This document shows, in pieces, positions 13,360-22,029 of a stretch of DNA of 41,187 nucleotides. Source of the stretch: a virus; the IMG/VR virus record IMGVR_UViG_3300025778_000034, positions 1 through 41,187 of that record, one strand, 5' to 3'. The notes under the pieces were generated by a model. It saw only the letters and a list, made by a program, of their open reading frames with translations, ran no database searches and was not told the origin of the DNA. The position numbers were made by a program, and so were the translations under genes. Each line of letters opens with the position of its first letter. Positions within the stretch are counted from its first letter, which is position 1.

Positions 13360-13824
13360 ATGTATCTACTTTATTTTATACTTTATGTTTTTGTTTGTGG
13401 TTGTGTAAGTTGTATTTTCAAGTTTTTTAACTTAGGTATAAAGTATAAAAAAATACCCAAAAAATATGTTGGTAAAAAAACACCAATATATAAGATAATT
13501 CAAAACGAATATTATCCTCAATATTGTACTGTTATAAAATATCAATTATTATTTAGTGATAATGATTCTTTTCTTAGTTTAATAATACCCTTTCATATAA
13601 CTTGCTCAAAACTTGGATATGTTGAAAATTTTAGAGCAAATCCAATTAATCTTTATTATGATTATAAAAATAATAAAGAATTAGGTAAAAAATCTTACGA
13701 AGAATTAGTAAGTGATTGTGAAGACCAATTAAGAAAGTATAAAGATAGACAAATTATAGAATATAGAGAGAAAAAATCTTTAGACGATTTAAACAAAGTA
13801 TTTAATGATAATTATGTAAAATAA
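13360..13824 (+). CDS. Membrane-anchored hypothetical protein
   Basis: 154 aa. N-terminal hydrophobic segment (YLLYFILYVFVCGCVSCIF), then a soluble domain of about 130 residues ending in a charged helix. Promoter TTTG at about 13309 and TATATTTG at about 13332. It directly precedes the TPM-domain gene but has a separate promoter. Function unknown. Confidence 0.7.
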   Translation: MYLLYFILYVFVCGCVSCIFKFFNLGIKYKKIPKKYVGKKTPIYKIIQNEYYPQYCTVIKYQLLFSDNDSFLSLIIPFHITCSKLGYVENFRANPINLYYDYKNNKELGKKSYEELVSDCEDQLRKYKDRQIIEYREKKSLDDLNKVFNDNYVK

Positions 13825-13887
13825 TTTGTTTAATAACTTTAATACCTGTATATTTGCACTATCAATTAACAATTAAAAATTACACAA

Positions 13888-15654
13888 ATGAAAAAATTGG
13901 TTCTTAGTTTAGTAGGTTTATTCCTATTCTTTGTTGGGTATTGTTACGATTTGCCACAATCTAACAACACAGCCGTAAATGACTTTTCAAATGTCATTAA
14001 AAGTTCTTCGGATTTAAGTACTTTTATTACAGATGCTAATAAAAGAAGTGGTGCAGATATTGTAGTAGTTAGTATTTCAAAAATTCCAGATGGCATTCCT
14101 ATTGATGATTATGCAAGAAATTTAAGTGATTTTTGGCGTATTGGTAGCGTTAATAAAAACGGTATATTAATATTGTTTTCACTTGGAGATAGAAAATCAA
14201 GAATTGTTATTGGTAAAAATTTATCTAATATAATTACTAATGATATTGCCACCGATGCAGCTAAACAAATGAACCCTTATTTTAAGCAAGGAGATTTTGA
14301 TGGGGGTGTAAAAGCAGCAATTAATTTTTTAGCAGATAATATTATATCTTATAATACACTTAATTCTACCCCACAAGCAAATGTTCCACGTGGAACAACT
14401 GAAAAAGAAAGTAGTGGGCATCCTATTTTATATACTTTATTGATATTGATTATATGTACTTGGGGTTATTTTATGTATAACTCTTATAAAGAAAAACAAG
14501 CAGAAAAAATTGCTAACTATAAAAAAATAATTGAAGGTAGAATAGAATTACTTAATAAGTATATTCAAAAATTGAATAGATGTTTACCAAATGATAATGT
14601 ATTACCACCTACTAAAGCAGGATATAAAGTAAGTGATTTATTATTATCTATACAAAAGCATATTGATTATTTTAATTTACTTAATATAGGTAAAGATAGA
14701 AACTACACAGAACCACAATACAATTATTTTGATAAAATTGATATGAAAAGTATTGAAAATGATGTAGAATTATTTGTAAGTAATAATAATACTTATTCAA
14801 ATAATTGTAGTAAAAAGAATCAAGACTATATTAATAAAATTGACGAACAAATAAGGTCTGCTAACTTATGGCATATTAGTAGTGTTAAAGGAGAGTTTTT
14901 AGATAGTGATGCAGTTGTTAAGTTTGAAGAAAATGTTGATTTTTATAAGAAAGAAATTAACAATGTAGTTATTGATAAGACTAACTTTGCAGCATTACAA
15001 AAAGCAGTTGATACTTTAGAAAATTGTGTAAAGTATTTCAAAAAGAACGCTGTTGATGTGTTGGCTGAAAAATTAGAAGATGGTAAAGAAAAAACATCTT
15101 TTATTAATACAATAAGAAATAATTTTTATCTTTTGTTAGACCTAAAAGATAATATGACTTCTGAAAAATGGTGTTCTCTTTCTACAAAAAATGCTGTTCG
15201 TGCTGCAATAAGCAACTACAAACATAGATTTGAAGTAATTACAATTTCTTATACAAATTCTTCTTATCGTGTATTAAATAGTATTTTTAGAGAATTAAAA
15301 AATGATTCTGTATTTAATTTACTAGATACTGAAAAAGCAGAATACGATAGAGAAGAAAGAAGAAAAGTTGAAGAACAATTGGCAGAAGAAAGAAGAAAAA
15401 GAAATAGTTATTCTCGCAGTTCTTCACATACAACCGTTGTAAGGGGAGGTGGTTATAGAAGTGGTTATGGCGGTGGCTATGGTAGCACTATTATAATTGA
15501 TAATAGTTCAGATAATTATAGTAGTGGTTCAAGTTGGGGTTCAAGTGATAGTGGTTCAAGTGGTGGTTCTGATTGGGGTTCAAGTGATAGCAGTTCTAGT
15601 AGCTATGATAGTGGTTCAAGTGATAGCGGTTCAAGTGGTGGTTCTGATTGGTAA
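13888..15654 (+). CDS. TPM-domain (YgcG-like) membrane protein with Ser/Gly/Trp tail
   Basis: 588 aa. Signal peptide (residues 1-19), then a TPM domain (about 25-160) with the family features NDFSNVI near the start, SGADIVVVSISKIP, and NKNGILILFSLGDRKSRIVIG. A transmembrane segment follows at about 178-197, then a long helical region to about 510, and a low-complexity tail of Gly/Ser/Tyr and GSSDSGSSGGSDW repeats. Bacterial YgcG-type proteins share this TPM-TM-glycine/serine tail order. They are linked to envelope processes; the phage role is unknown. A parS-like palindrome lies inside the coding sequence at 14382-14397. Confidence 0.75.
   Translation: MKKLVLSLVGLFLFFVGYCYDLPQSNNTAVNDFSNVIKSSSDLSTFITDANKRSGADIVVVSISKIPDGIPIDDYARNLSDFWRIGSVNKNGILILFSLGDRKSRIVIGKNLSNIITNDIATDAAKQMNPYFKQGDFDGGVKAAINFLADNIISYNTLNSTPQANVPRGTTEKESSGHPILYTLLILIICTWGYFMYNSYKEKQAEKIANYKKIIEGRIELLNKYIQKLNRCLPNDNVLPPTKAGYKVSDLLLSIQKHIDYFNLLNIGKDRNYTEPQYNYFDKIDMKSIENDVELFVSNNNTYSNNCSKKNQDYINKIDEQIRSANLWHISSVKGEFLDSDAVVKFEENVDFYKKEINNVVIDKTNFAALQKAVDTLENCVKYFKKNAVDVLAEKLEDGKEKTSFINTIRNNFYLLLDLKDNMTSEKWCSLSTKNAVRAAISNYKHRFEVITISYTNSSYRVLNSIFRELKNDSVFNLLDTEKAEYDREERRKVEEQLAEERRKRNSYSRSSSHTTVVRGGGYRSGYGGGYGSTIIIDNSSDNYSSGSSWGSSDSGSSGGSDWGSSDSSSSSYDSGSSDSGSSGGSDW
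14382..14397. repeat. parS-like palindrome inside a coding sequence (copy 3)
   Basis: An exact TGTTCCACGTGGAACA in the linker between the TPM domain and the transmembrane segment (encoding NVPRGT). There is no flanking A/T stem and no T-run, so it cannot be a terminator. It argues that the palindrome has a DNA-level role. Confidence 0.8.
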
Positions 15655-15661
15655 TATTAAT

Positions 15662-15692
15662 AAAAAATCCCTCTTAATGAGGGATTTTTTTG
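15662..15692. terminator. Intrinsic terminator
   Basis: AAAAATCCCTC-TTAAT-GAGGGATTTTTT, right after the TPM gene. Its T-run runs into the TTTG of the next promoter. Confidence 0.85.
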
Positions 15693-15724
15693 TTTAATAA
15701 CTTTTAATTACTTATATTTGCAGT

Positions 15725-15910
15725 ATGATGGATAAGAAAGAATTAATAAGATGGACAGCAGTATTTATTAGTTTTTTTATTGGTTATATAATAGGTTACT
15801 TAAATGGTAATGATTCTGGATATAAAGATGGAAAAATTGCTGGTAAAATGTATTATCAAGATAAAAAACAAGATTCTTTAATAAAAGTTTTGGTTAGTAA
15901 ATCAAAATAG
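15725..15910 (+). CDS. Small membrane protein
   Basis: 61 aa with one hydrophobic segment (WTAVFISFFIGYIIGYLNG), then a short charged tail. ATG stands four bases after the -7 box. Function unknown. Confidence 0.65.
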   Translation: MMDKKELIRWTAVFISFFIGYIIGYLNGNDSGYKDGKIAGKMYYQDKKQDSLIKVLVSKSK

Positions 15911-15940
15911 CTTATATTTGCACTACAAAATAAACATATT

Positions 15941-16378
15941 ATGATAGTAGAATTTGTATCAAAAAAAGTAATTTACGAGGATATTAAGACTGAAAGAGAT
16001 TTACCTATTTTAGATAAGGTTAAGTATCTTCATTATGAATATTCGGGTGGATATGATTACTTTGTTAAGTTTATACCTTCAAGACAAAAAGTTCAAGACA
16101 AAAATGTTTTTATTTTGAATTTTATTTTTATGGGGGATAAAAAAATCAACAAAGGTAGATTATCTTTAAGCCCTTTTGATAGATTTCCAGATATTGTTTA
16201 TAAAGAAGAAAAAAATGAGTTTGATTATGTAGGACAAAGAAACCCTACTGATTTACAAACAACTTTTTTAGACATTATTGCTAACTATTGGCTTTTGAAA
16301 AAAAGAATAGGGGATTGTTTCTTTTCTGAAATAACAGAAGAACAATTTAACGAAGAAAAAGATAAATTTTTTGGTTAG
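15941..16378 (+). CDS. Hypothetical soluble protein
   Basis: 145 aa, basic and aromatic, no recognised motif. The -33 TTTG lies inside the end of the gene at 15725 and the -7 TATATTTG is just after its stop. Ends with TAG inside the TTTG-TTAGTAAC promoter of the next gene. Function unknown. Confidence 0.7.
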   Translation: MIVEFVSKKVIYEDIKTERDLPILDKVKYLHYEYSGGYDYFVKFIPSRQKVQDKNVFILNFIFMGDKKINKGRLSLSPFDRFPDIVYKEEKNEFDYVGQRNPTDLQTTFLDIIANYWLLKKRIGDCFFSEITEEQFNEEKDKFFG

Positions 16379-16418
16379 TAACTTAAAAACACTTACCTTT
16401 ACATAAATAAAAAAAGAA

Positions 16419-16826
16419 ATGGGAAAACAAGATATTTATATTAGGACAAAAAATCTTTTAGATGAATCTAGGGGCGAAGAAGGACAAGCACTTAAAAATT
16501 ATTTCAATGTTCCAGATGAAGATGATGAACAAGATTGGAATGATATAATTGAAGTAAAAGGTAATTATAATTATCCTGTTTGTAAAATTGATGATGCTAT
16601 CAAAGTTCTTCAAGAAGCAAAAGAAAAAGGTTGTAATTTTGTTCATATATACGAACATGGCGATCATGGGGAAATTAACTTTGAAGGTTATCTTATTGAG
16701 AAACTTACAGATGAAGAAGTTGCTGAATATAAGGCAGAGTTGCATAAAAAAGAATTAGAAAAGCAACAAAAAGTTTTAGATAAAGAAAGAGCAGAATTTG
16801 AAAGGTTGAAAAATAAGTTTGGTTAG
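16419..16826 (+). CDS. Hypothetical acidic protein with C-terminal coiled coil
   Basis: 135 aa. Acidic N-terminal part (NVPDEDDEQDWNDIIEVKG), a middle part with VHIYEHGDHGEINFEGYLI, and a coiled-coil tail from about residue 100 (AEYKAELHKKELEKQQKVL..). Promoter at about 16371-16403. Function unknown. Confidence 0.7.
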   Translation: MGKQDIYIRTKNLLDESRGEEGQALKNYFNVPDEDDEQDWNDIIEVKGNYNYPVCKIDDAIKVLQEAKEKGCNFVHIYEHGDHGEINFEGYLIEKLTDEEVAEYKAELHKKELEKQQKVLDKERAEFERLKNKFG

Positions 16827-16862
16827 TAAGTTAAAAAGCATTATCTTTACTCTCGAAGAGAG

Positions 16863-16878
16863 AGTGCCAAAAGGCACT
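16863..16878 (+). repeat. AGTGCC-type leader hairpin
   Basis: AGTGCC-AAAA-GGCACT in the leader of the gene at 16898, just after a second hairpin CTCTC-GAA-GAGAG. The same hairpin occurs at 5221, 6927 and 38009, and a relative at 4888. Confidence 0.5.
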
Positions 16879-16897
16879 ACAACGTAAATAAATAACA

Positions 16898-17353
16898 ATG
16901 AGTTCAAAAATATTAATAATAATTGGTTCGGCTGCAACACTTACATCTTGTGTAAGCCATCTACATAATCACAGAATACTTGAATGTAAAAATGTGGTTA
17001 TTGCGGTGGAAAAAGAAAAGCCTACTGCTTTGAGTATTGAAACACTTGTTCAAGCAGTTGATTTTGAAAAAATAAAAGAACTTACTGATAAAATTCTTGC
17101 AGAAAAAGAAATAAGTTATTCTACATACAAAATTAAAAGTTATGTAGTTTACAGAAAAGAAAAATCTTTATTAAGGTTTAACGAGAAAAATTTATATGTA
17201 TCTAAATCTCCGGCACGAAACAAAAATGATAGTGTTTCTAATAGAAAATTAAATATAATAGTGCCGTATGGCACTCCCGTAAAACGGGTAGTATGCGCTT
17301 TATTGGTTAATCACGAAAGACCGCACATAAGAAGTCCCGGCTATTCTATTTAA
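16898..17353 (+). CDS. Putative lipoprotein
   Basis: 151 aa. The N-terminus SSKILIIIGSAATLTSC is a lipoprotein-type signal with Cys at residue 17. The rest is basic and Lys-rich. Two small hairpins (AGTGCC/GGCACT at 17260-17275 and CCCGT/ACGGG just after) lie inside the 3' part of the gene (..NIIVPYGTPVKRVV), where codon use also becomes richer in G+C than around it, as if a small element had been inserted. Function unknown. Confidence 0.6.
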   Translation: MSSKILIIIGSAATLTSCVSHLHNHRILECKNVVIAVEKEKPTALSIETLVQAVDFEKIKELTDKILAEKEISYSTYKIKSYVVYRKEKSLLRFNEKNLYVSKSPARNKNDSVSNRKLNIIVPYGTPVKRVVCALLVNHERPHIRSPGYSI

Positions 17354-17410
17354 TAACAGTAATATTAAGATATAAGATAAAAATAAATTGCATTTCGTAA
17401 CAATTAAAAG

Positions 17411-17445
17411 AAACTCACTTTCAAAAAGAAAGTGAGTTTTTTTTG
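17411..17445. terminator. Intrinsic terminator
   Basis: AAACTCACTTTC pairs with GAAAGTGAGTTT around AAAAA, followed by T8. Confidence 0.9.
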
Positions 17446-17495
17446 TTTAATAACTTTTTTATCCGTATATTTGCAGTAACAAAATAATACACACA

Positions 17496-17696
17496 ATGAC
17501 TAAACAAGAAGCATACGAAGCAATGTTAGAAGGTAAGAAAGTTGCTCATAACTATTATAGTAATGACGAATATCTTATGATAAATAAAGATGGCGATTTT
17601 CAAACAGAAGATGGCTTTACTCATGGTGGTATATTTGACGAATTTTGGACAAAGTATCAAAAGTGGGAAGATGGTTGGGAATTATTTGGTGAATAA
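17496..17696 (+). CDS. Small acidic protein, possibly Tad2/DUF2829-like
   Basis: 66 aa: TKQEAYEAMLEGKKVAHN.., with the end KWEDGWELFGE. The start (EA..ML.GKKV.H....EY) and the Trp-rich end resemble short phage proteins of the DUF2829/Tad2 type, some of which sequester the Thoeris signal molecule. It is shorter than typical members. The call is based on pattern memory only. Promoter at about 17444-17476. Confidence 0.4.
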   Translation: MTKQEAYEAMLEGKKVAHNYYSNDEYLMINKDGDFQTEDGFTHGGIFDEFWTKYQKWEDGWELFGE

Positions 17697-17720
17697 CTTT
17701 TTTATCCGTATATTTGCACT

Positions 17721-18032
17721 ATGAAAGTAGGTGATACAGTAACATACTCAAACAGAAATAGACACCCTCATGGCAAAACTGCTTATGGTGGTTATACAGG
17801 CAAATGTACTCAAATATTATCTGATAATTCATTTATGATTGAGTCTGAAACATCTGTTTTATGTTGTGGCACAAAGGGGTATTTTGATAGAGACCTTAAA
17901 ATGTTAGTTATTGTAAATGGCGAATATGAGTTGGTAACTAAGGATAAAATAATAAATAAGGATAATGCAAATTTCTTTCAAAAGATTTGGTTGGTAATTA
18001 CAAAACACTTATATTTGCATAAAGAAAATTAA
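17721..18032 (+). CDS. Hypothetical small protein with SH3-like start
   Basis: 103 aa. MKVGDTVTYSNRNR.. with GGYTGKCTQILSDNSFMIES looks like a small SH3/KOW-like barrel. ATG stands four bases after the -7 box TATATTTG. The next gene's promoter lies inside its 3' end. Function unknown. Confidence 0.7.
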   Translation: MKVGDTVTYSNRNRHPHGKTAYGGYTGKCTQILSDNSFMIESETSVLCCGTKGYFDRDLKMLVIVNGEYELVTKDKIINKDNANFFQKIWLVITKHLYLHKEN

Positions 18033-18034
18033 TA

Positions 18035-18682
18035 ATGGTATTATCACATAAACTTATTACAAGCGATTATCATAGAGTATTAGAAGATAGAAATACTATT
18101 CTTTTAATAATCATTCATTTGCATATTGAGAAAAAAATCAATGATGCTAAATTAAAAGCACTTTTCAAAAATTATCGTAATGGTACTTTAACAAGACATA
18201 TCAATACTTATTATAGTAAAGTCAATGACAGATGGTATAATGACGAACCTATGAGAAATATTTATTTGGATATTTACGAATTTATGCCAAAAAAAGATTT
18301 GTCATTAGAACAAGTTTTACCTTACCTTAATTTGTTATTAAATAGAAATAAAAACTATTGTATAGATTTTATTTATAAACAATATGTAGAACCTGTTACT
18401 AGAAATATAGATTTGTTTAATAATAATACTATTGAACTTTTCAATTCTTTTCAACTTAATAGCGGTTTAGTATCTTTAACACCTTATCATCAAGTAGTAG
18501 GATTAGGTAGTGGATATTGTTGCGAAGACCACGATGGAGATTATGAGGAGTATAAACGTAGAAATTATGAATATTCTATGGGGCGTGAATTTAAGGATAA
18601 ATTAATTGAAAAGGCAAAATCTTTTTTACAAAGTAAAAAGACTTGGGGAAGTTATAAAAATCCAAATAATATTTTGTTATAA
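18035..18682 (+). CDS. Hypothetical protein
   Basis: 215 aa, mainly helical, soluble, with a Cys-Cys-Glu-Asp-His segment (GSGYCCEDHDGDYEEY) near residue 160. It starts two bases after the previous stop but has its own TTTG/TATATTTG promoter inside that gene. No family recognised. Confidence 0.7.
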   Translation: MVLSHKLITSDYHRVLEDRNTILLIIIHLHIEKKINDAKLKALFKNYRNGTLTRHINTYYSKVNDRWYNDEPMRNIYLDIYEFMPKKDLSLEQVLPYLNLLLNRNKNYCIDFIYKQYVEPVTRNIDLFNNNTIELFNSFQLNSGLVSLTPYHQVVGLGSGYCCEDHDGDYEEYKRRNYEYSMGREFKDKLIEKAKSFLQSKKTWGSYKNPNNILL

Positions 18683-18707
18683 ACTTTTTTATTCGTATAT
18701 TTGTAGT

Positions 18708-18938
18708 ATGAAACACTTAATTATATATTCTTTACGACTTTTATGGGCAACATTTATGTTTTTTGTAGCTACTATATGTAATATAATAACCTTTATTTGG
18801 GAATTTAAGTGGGAAAATTTTTACTATAATAAAGAGGGGGAATATTTTGAAAATGTGTTTGTGACTTGGTATGAAAAAGGTACATGGAAAAGTTTATATC
18901 ATTGGGCTTTAAAAATACCTTATAAAGTTGGTAAATAA
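18708..18938 (+). CDS. Small membrane protein
   Basis: 76 aa from ATG at 18708, four bases after the -7 box (a longer in-frame start was rejected). Hydrophobic segment at residues 4-30 (IYSLRLLWATFMFFVATICNIITFIW), then an aromatic C-terminal part. Function unknown. Confidence 0.65.
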   Translation: MKHLIIYSLRLLWATFMFFVATICNIITFIWEFKWENFYYNKEGEYFENVFVTWYEKGTWKSLYHWALKIPYKVGK

Positions 18939-18975
18939 CTTTTTTATTCGTATATTTGCATAAATAAATAATCAC

Positions 18976-19239
18976 ATGGAAAGAATTAAAGTTTTATTAG
19001 GTATCTTAGTATTTATTATACTAATTTCATTTGGGTTTGTTTTTTTAGTAAAAAATACTAAAAAGTCTTATCATTATACAATAAGACAAGATTCACACAC
19101 CTATCAAACTGATTACTTTACTAAAGATACAAATGGTTGTATCAATTTTCTAGGGGGTTGTGGTTGTAGTGGTAAAAAAGATAATGTAACTATTTGTGGT
19201 AATTATTCTATAATTACAAATAATAATTTTGGTAATTAA
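18976..19239 (+). CDS. Membrane-anchored protein with Cys motif
   Basis: 87 aa. One N-terminal hydrophobic segment (VLLGILVFIILISFGFVFLV), then a soluble part with CINFLGGCGCSGKK and a further Cys, possibly a disulphide or metal site. Promoter at about 18930-18958. Function unknown. Confidence 0.65.
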   Translation: MERIKVLLGILVFIILISFGFVFLVKNTKKSYHYTIRQDSHTYQTDYFTKDTNGCINFLGGCGCSGKKDNVTICGNYSIITNNNFGN

Positions 19240-19281
19240 CTTTAATTACCTTATATTTGCAGTAACAAAATAACACACACA

Positions 19282-19971
19282 ATGAACACAATAGGTAAGA
19301 GAGCAGAAAAAATACTAAACTTAAAACAATTTAGTAAAAAAAATAAGGCAGAATTAGTTTCAAAACATTTTTTAGAAACACCTACCGAAAGGCAGTATGT
19401 TCTTAGAATGTTAATTAAAAAACCTTTCACAGATTTTTTAATTCCAGATAATTTAAGATGGTGCGAACAACTTATCAATGATGCTTACGATTATCAATTA
19501 CAAAATGATATTCGCCAACCTTTTTGTTATCTAACTGTTAGAAGTGGTATAGTAAATTCATCTAAAGATGATGAATGGCACGCTGACGGATTTAGTATGA
19601 ATGTTACACATATTCCCGAACAAAATTATATTTGGGCGGATTGTTTTCCAACAGAGTTTTGTTATACAAAAACTAAAATACCTAACGACTTTAACCCTTT
19701 TAGGCATAATATACATTTGTTTTTTCAAGATAACATAGGACAAGAAGATAAAATTAAGTTAGCAAAACCTAATACACTTTATTGTTTAGACCCTTATGTA
19801 ATACATAGGAGACCTCCGATTGCAGAAGGAACACAAAGAACATTTGTAAGAGTAAGTTTTACTCCGATGGAGATAGACGATTTTAACAATACGATTAATC
19901 CACTTTTACCTACATTTTATGTAAGGGATGGGGTGGCGTATAGAAATACTTTAAGTCGTTATGGTATTTAA
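19282..19971 (+). CDS. 2OG-Fe(II) oxygenase-like protein (second copy)
   Basis: 229 aa. DDEWHADGFS supplies an HxD pair near residue 95; YVIHRRPPIAEGTQRTFVRVSFTP supplies the distal His and an Arg that could bind 2-oxoglutarate. The order and spacing match the Fe(II)/2OG dioxygenase double-stranded beta-helix. Similarity to the protein at 11036 is limited to these motifs, so the two may act on different substrates. Promoter at about 19229-19260. Confidence 0.55.
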   Translation: MNTIGKRAEKILNLKQFSKKNKAELVSKHFLETPTERQYVLRMLIKKPFTDFLIPDNLRWCEQLINDAYDYQLQNDIRQPFCYLTVRSGIVNSSKDDEWHADGFSMNVTHIPEQNYIWADCFPTEFCYTKTKIPNDFNPFRHNIHLFFQDNIGQEDKIKLAKPNTLYCLDPYVIHRRPPIAEGTQRTFVRVSFTPMEIDDFNNTINPLLPTFYVRDGVAYRNTLSRYGI

Positions 19972-20007
19972 TTTGTTTAGTAATATTATTTAATGTATAT
20001 TTGCAGT

Positions 20008-20352
20008 ATGGAAAAAACATTAGTACATGATAAGGAATTAATATTAGTTGCGGTAAATTTGGATGGTATATGGGATGATGATGAACAACTTTTTTTTGAA
20101 AGTATTTTCAAGAGAATTAAAAAAGAAAATAAAAAAGTATCTTTTAAAAGAGATATGGTATTCTTTTTTAGAGTTTATACTTTAGATGGGGGTGGTGCTA
20201 ACCTATATTCAGTTAAAAAGAAAGGCAAAATTAAAGATGTTACTGATGATTATTGGGAAGATATAAACGCAATACTTAATTCAGAAAAACTTTTTAGTTT
20301 TAAACAAATTAAAAAGAATAAAAAGTTTGAAACTTATCATTTTTCTTTGTAG
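20008..20352 (+). CDS. Hypothetical protein
   Basis: 114 aa from ATG at 20008, four bases after the -7 box. Alpha/beta pattern (KELILVAVNLDGIWDDDEQLFFESIFKRI); no family recognised. Confidence 0.65.
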   Translation: MEKTLVHDKELILVAVNLDGIWDDDEQLFFESIFKRIKKENKKVSFKRDMVFFFRVYTLDGGGANLYSVKKKGKIKDVTDDYWEDINAILNSEKLFSFKQIKKNKKFETYHFSL

Positions 20353-20380
20353 ATAACTTAAAATAGCTTATATTTGCAGT

Positions 20381-20608
20381 ATGAAAAAATTACTTTTTAT
20401 TTTACCAATTTTATTGGTTTCGTGTTGGAGTAAAACTCCAGATGGTAGAGAATATAGAATTGGGTGTGATTGTTTATCTGGACATTACCAAACAACGGTT
20501 GTGCCTGTAACTACGATTGTAAATAATCAACCAATGGTTACAACACAGGTTCAAAATACTTGGATATGTGATGAAAGGGTATGCGATACAGTTTGGAGAA
20601 AAAAATAA
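20381..20608 (+). CDS. Small lipoprotein
   Basis: 75 aa. KKLLFILPILLVSC is a lipobox-like signal with Cys at residue 15. The mature part has further cysteines (GCDC, ICDERVCD) and a beta-rich middle. ATG stands right after the -7 box. Function unknown. Confidence 0.7.
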   Translation: MKKLLFILPILLVSCWSKTPDGREYRIGCDCLSGHYQTTVVPVTTIVNNQPMVTTQVQNTWICDERVCDTVWRKK

Positions 20609-20644
20609 TTTGTTTAATAACTTTTTTATTAGTATCTTTGATTT

Positions 20645-20887
20645 ATGAAATATACAGACAATTTAATAGAGGGAGTAAAAAAGTTATTTCCCGAACAAAC
20701 AGAAATGATTGAATTAGCAGAAAAGGGAGACCCTTATTTACTAACGTATTTGAAAGATTCTTCACAACAAATTAGTCATAAAGAAATACTTTCGGCTACT
20801 TCTTTAGAAGAATTAAAAGAAAAAGCAAAAGTAATTCAACAAAAAGAAGAATTGTACAATCTTTGTATAGAACAAAATTATAATTAA
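20645..20887 (+). CDS. Hypothetical helical protein
   Basis: 80 aa, helical, Glu/Lys-rich. TTTG/TATCTTTG promoter directly upstream. Followed by the terminator at 20907-20937. Function unknown. Confidence 0.65.
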   Translation: MKYTDNLIEGVKKLFPEQTEMIELAEKGDPYLLTYLKDSSQQISHKEILSATSLEELKEKAKVIQQKEELYNLCIEQNYN

Positions 20888-20906
20888 AATTTTCATAGTG
20901 TGTGAT

Positions 20907-20937
20907 AGACCTTTCCGTTTCTACGGAAAGGTCTTTA
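20907..20937. terminator. Bidirectional intrinsic terminator
   Basis: AGACCTTTCCGT pairs with ACGGAAAGGTCT around TTCT. It serves the gene at 20645 (+) and the small RNA at 20966-21022 (-). Confidence 0.85.
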
Positions 20938-20965
20938 AACATATTAATATATTTTTTTAATAAAT

Positions 20966-21022
20966 AACCTACCTCTGATTTCTCCACACATTTAATAGTG
21001 CGCCTGTCTATATATTGACACA
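20966..21022 (-). ncRNA. Repeated small RNA, copy 4
   Basis: Minus strand: -7 TATCTTTG (21024-21031), GTC..GAC hairpin, hairpin CGCAC-TATTAAAT-GTGTG, GGAGAAATCAGAGGTAGG. The stem differs at three positions on both sides from copies 2 and 3 and keeps pairing. Confidence 0.75.
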
Positions 21023-21111
21023 GCAAAGATACACCTTTTTAAGTTACTAAACAAATTTAATTTTATAAAAAAAGATTTGTTTAATAACTTATATACTCGT
21101 ATATTTGCACT

Positions 21112-21672
21112 ATGATAGTTAATAATATCTCTAAAAAAAGAGAATGGAAAAAAGAAGTTTTATCAGATGGTAGAATATATTATGACCATTACTTTATTTA
21201 TGACTTAAAGAAAAAAGAATTAGGTAATTATCTTAATACTTGGTTTGTAGATGGGTTTAATATTACTAATGATATAATATATCGGGATAGTTTAGCAACT
21301 TTGAAAAAAGTTGATATTGATACTGCGGCACACCTTTATAACAGACCTTTTAATCCATTATCAATATTTATTATGCCTAATTATAAATCGGCAAATGAAT
21401 ATTTAAAGGTAAAAAAAGAAAATGAAAAGAAAAAGTTAAATAAAAAACTACCACCTCTTTTATATACTATGAAGTGTCATTTACATAGTATAGATGATTC
21501 AAGTTATGGTATATGGTGGGATAATTATTCAATTGAAGATTTGAGAAATAAAAGATTTGAATTAATGAGTTGGATTAATAAATTTGATACTAAAAATCTT
21601 TTGAATGGGGAAAACTTATTAGATAAATGTATTGAATTAGGTGCAACTCCCGATTCAAAAGATTATAATTAA
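21112..21672 (+). CDS. Hypothetical protein
   Basis: 186 aa, basic, aromatic-rich, no membrane segment or motif recognised. TATATTTG ends four bases before ATG. Function unknown. Confidence 0.7.
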   Translation: MIVNNISKKREWKKEVLSDGRIYYDHYFIYDLKKKELGNYLNTWFVDGFNITNDIIYRDSLATLKKVDIDTAAHLYNRPFNPLSIFIMPNYKSANEYLKVKKENEKKKLNKKLPPLLYTMKCHLHSIDDSSYGIWWDNYSIEDLRNKRFELMSWINKFDTKNLLNGENLLDKCIELGATPDSKDYN

Positions 21673-21719
21673 ATTTGGATAATAACTTATTTACTCGTAT
21701 ATTTGTAAAACAAAAATAA

Positions 21720-21950
21720 ATGATTATGACACCTTTCTCTTTTACTATTACATTTTGTATTGTTTTTTGTAGTATATTTGCAGCATATATGATAAAAGAT
21801 GCTGTTGGTATAAAAACAATGTGGGCGAAAATCTTACTATTAATTCCCCCTTTTGGATTATTGTATGCGATTTATTTATTACTACGCAATTTCGTAGATT
21901 TCTACTTCTTTGATAAAAAAGAAAAACAAGAAACATTCAAAGAACTTTAA
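21720..21950 (+). CDS. Small membrane protein
   Basis: 76 aa (or 74 from the second ATG). Two hydrophobic segments (ITFCIVFCSIFAAYMI and ILLLIPPFGLLYAIYLLL), then a charged tail. Promoter at about 21674-21706. Function unknown. Confidence 0.65.
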   Translation: MIMTPFSFTITFCIVFCSIFAAYMIKDAVGIKTMWAKILLLIPPFGLLYAIYLLLRNFVDFYFFDKKEKQETFKEL

Positions 21951-21977
21951 TTTGGTGAATACTAAAGATTCACCAAA
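21951..21977 (+). repeat. Inverted repeat at a promoter
   Basis: TTTGGTGAAT and ATTCACCAAA form a 10-bp stem. The TTTGGTGAAT half is repeated just after as the -33 region of the gene at 22030. It may be a weak terminator or a regulatory hairpin. Confidence 0.4.
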
Positions 21978-22029
21978 CAAAGTTTGGTGAATAACTTAAA
22001 AAGTATTATCTTTGTATAAATAAAAAAGT

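Noticed and set aside
15497-15697. 66-aa Val/Ile-rich ORF
   Set aside because: Frame-shifted shadow of the Gly/Ser/Trp repeat tail of the TPM gene.
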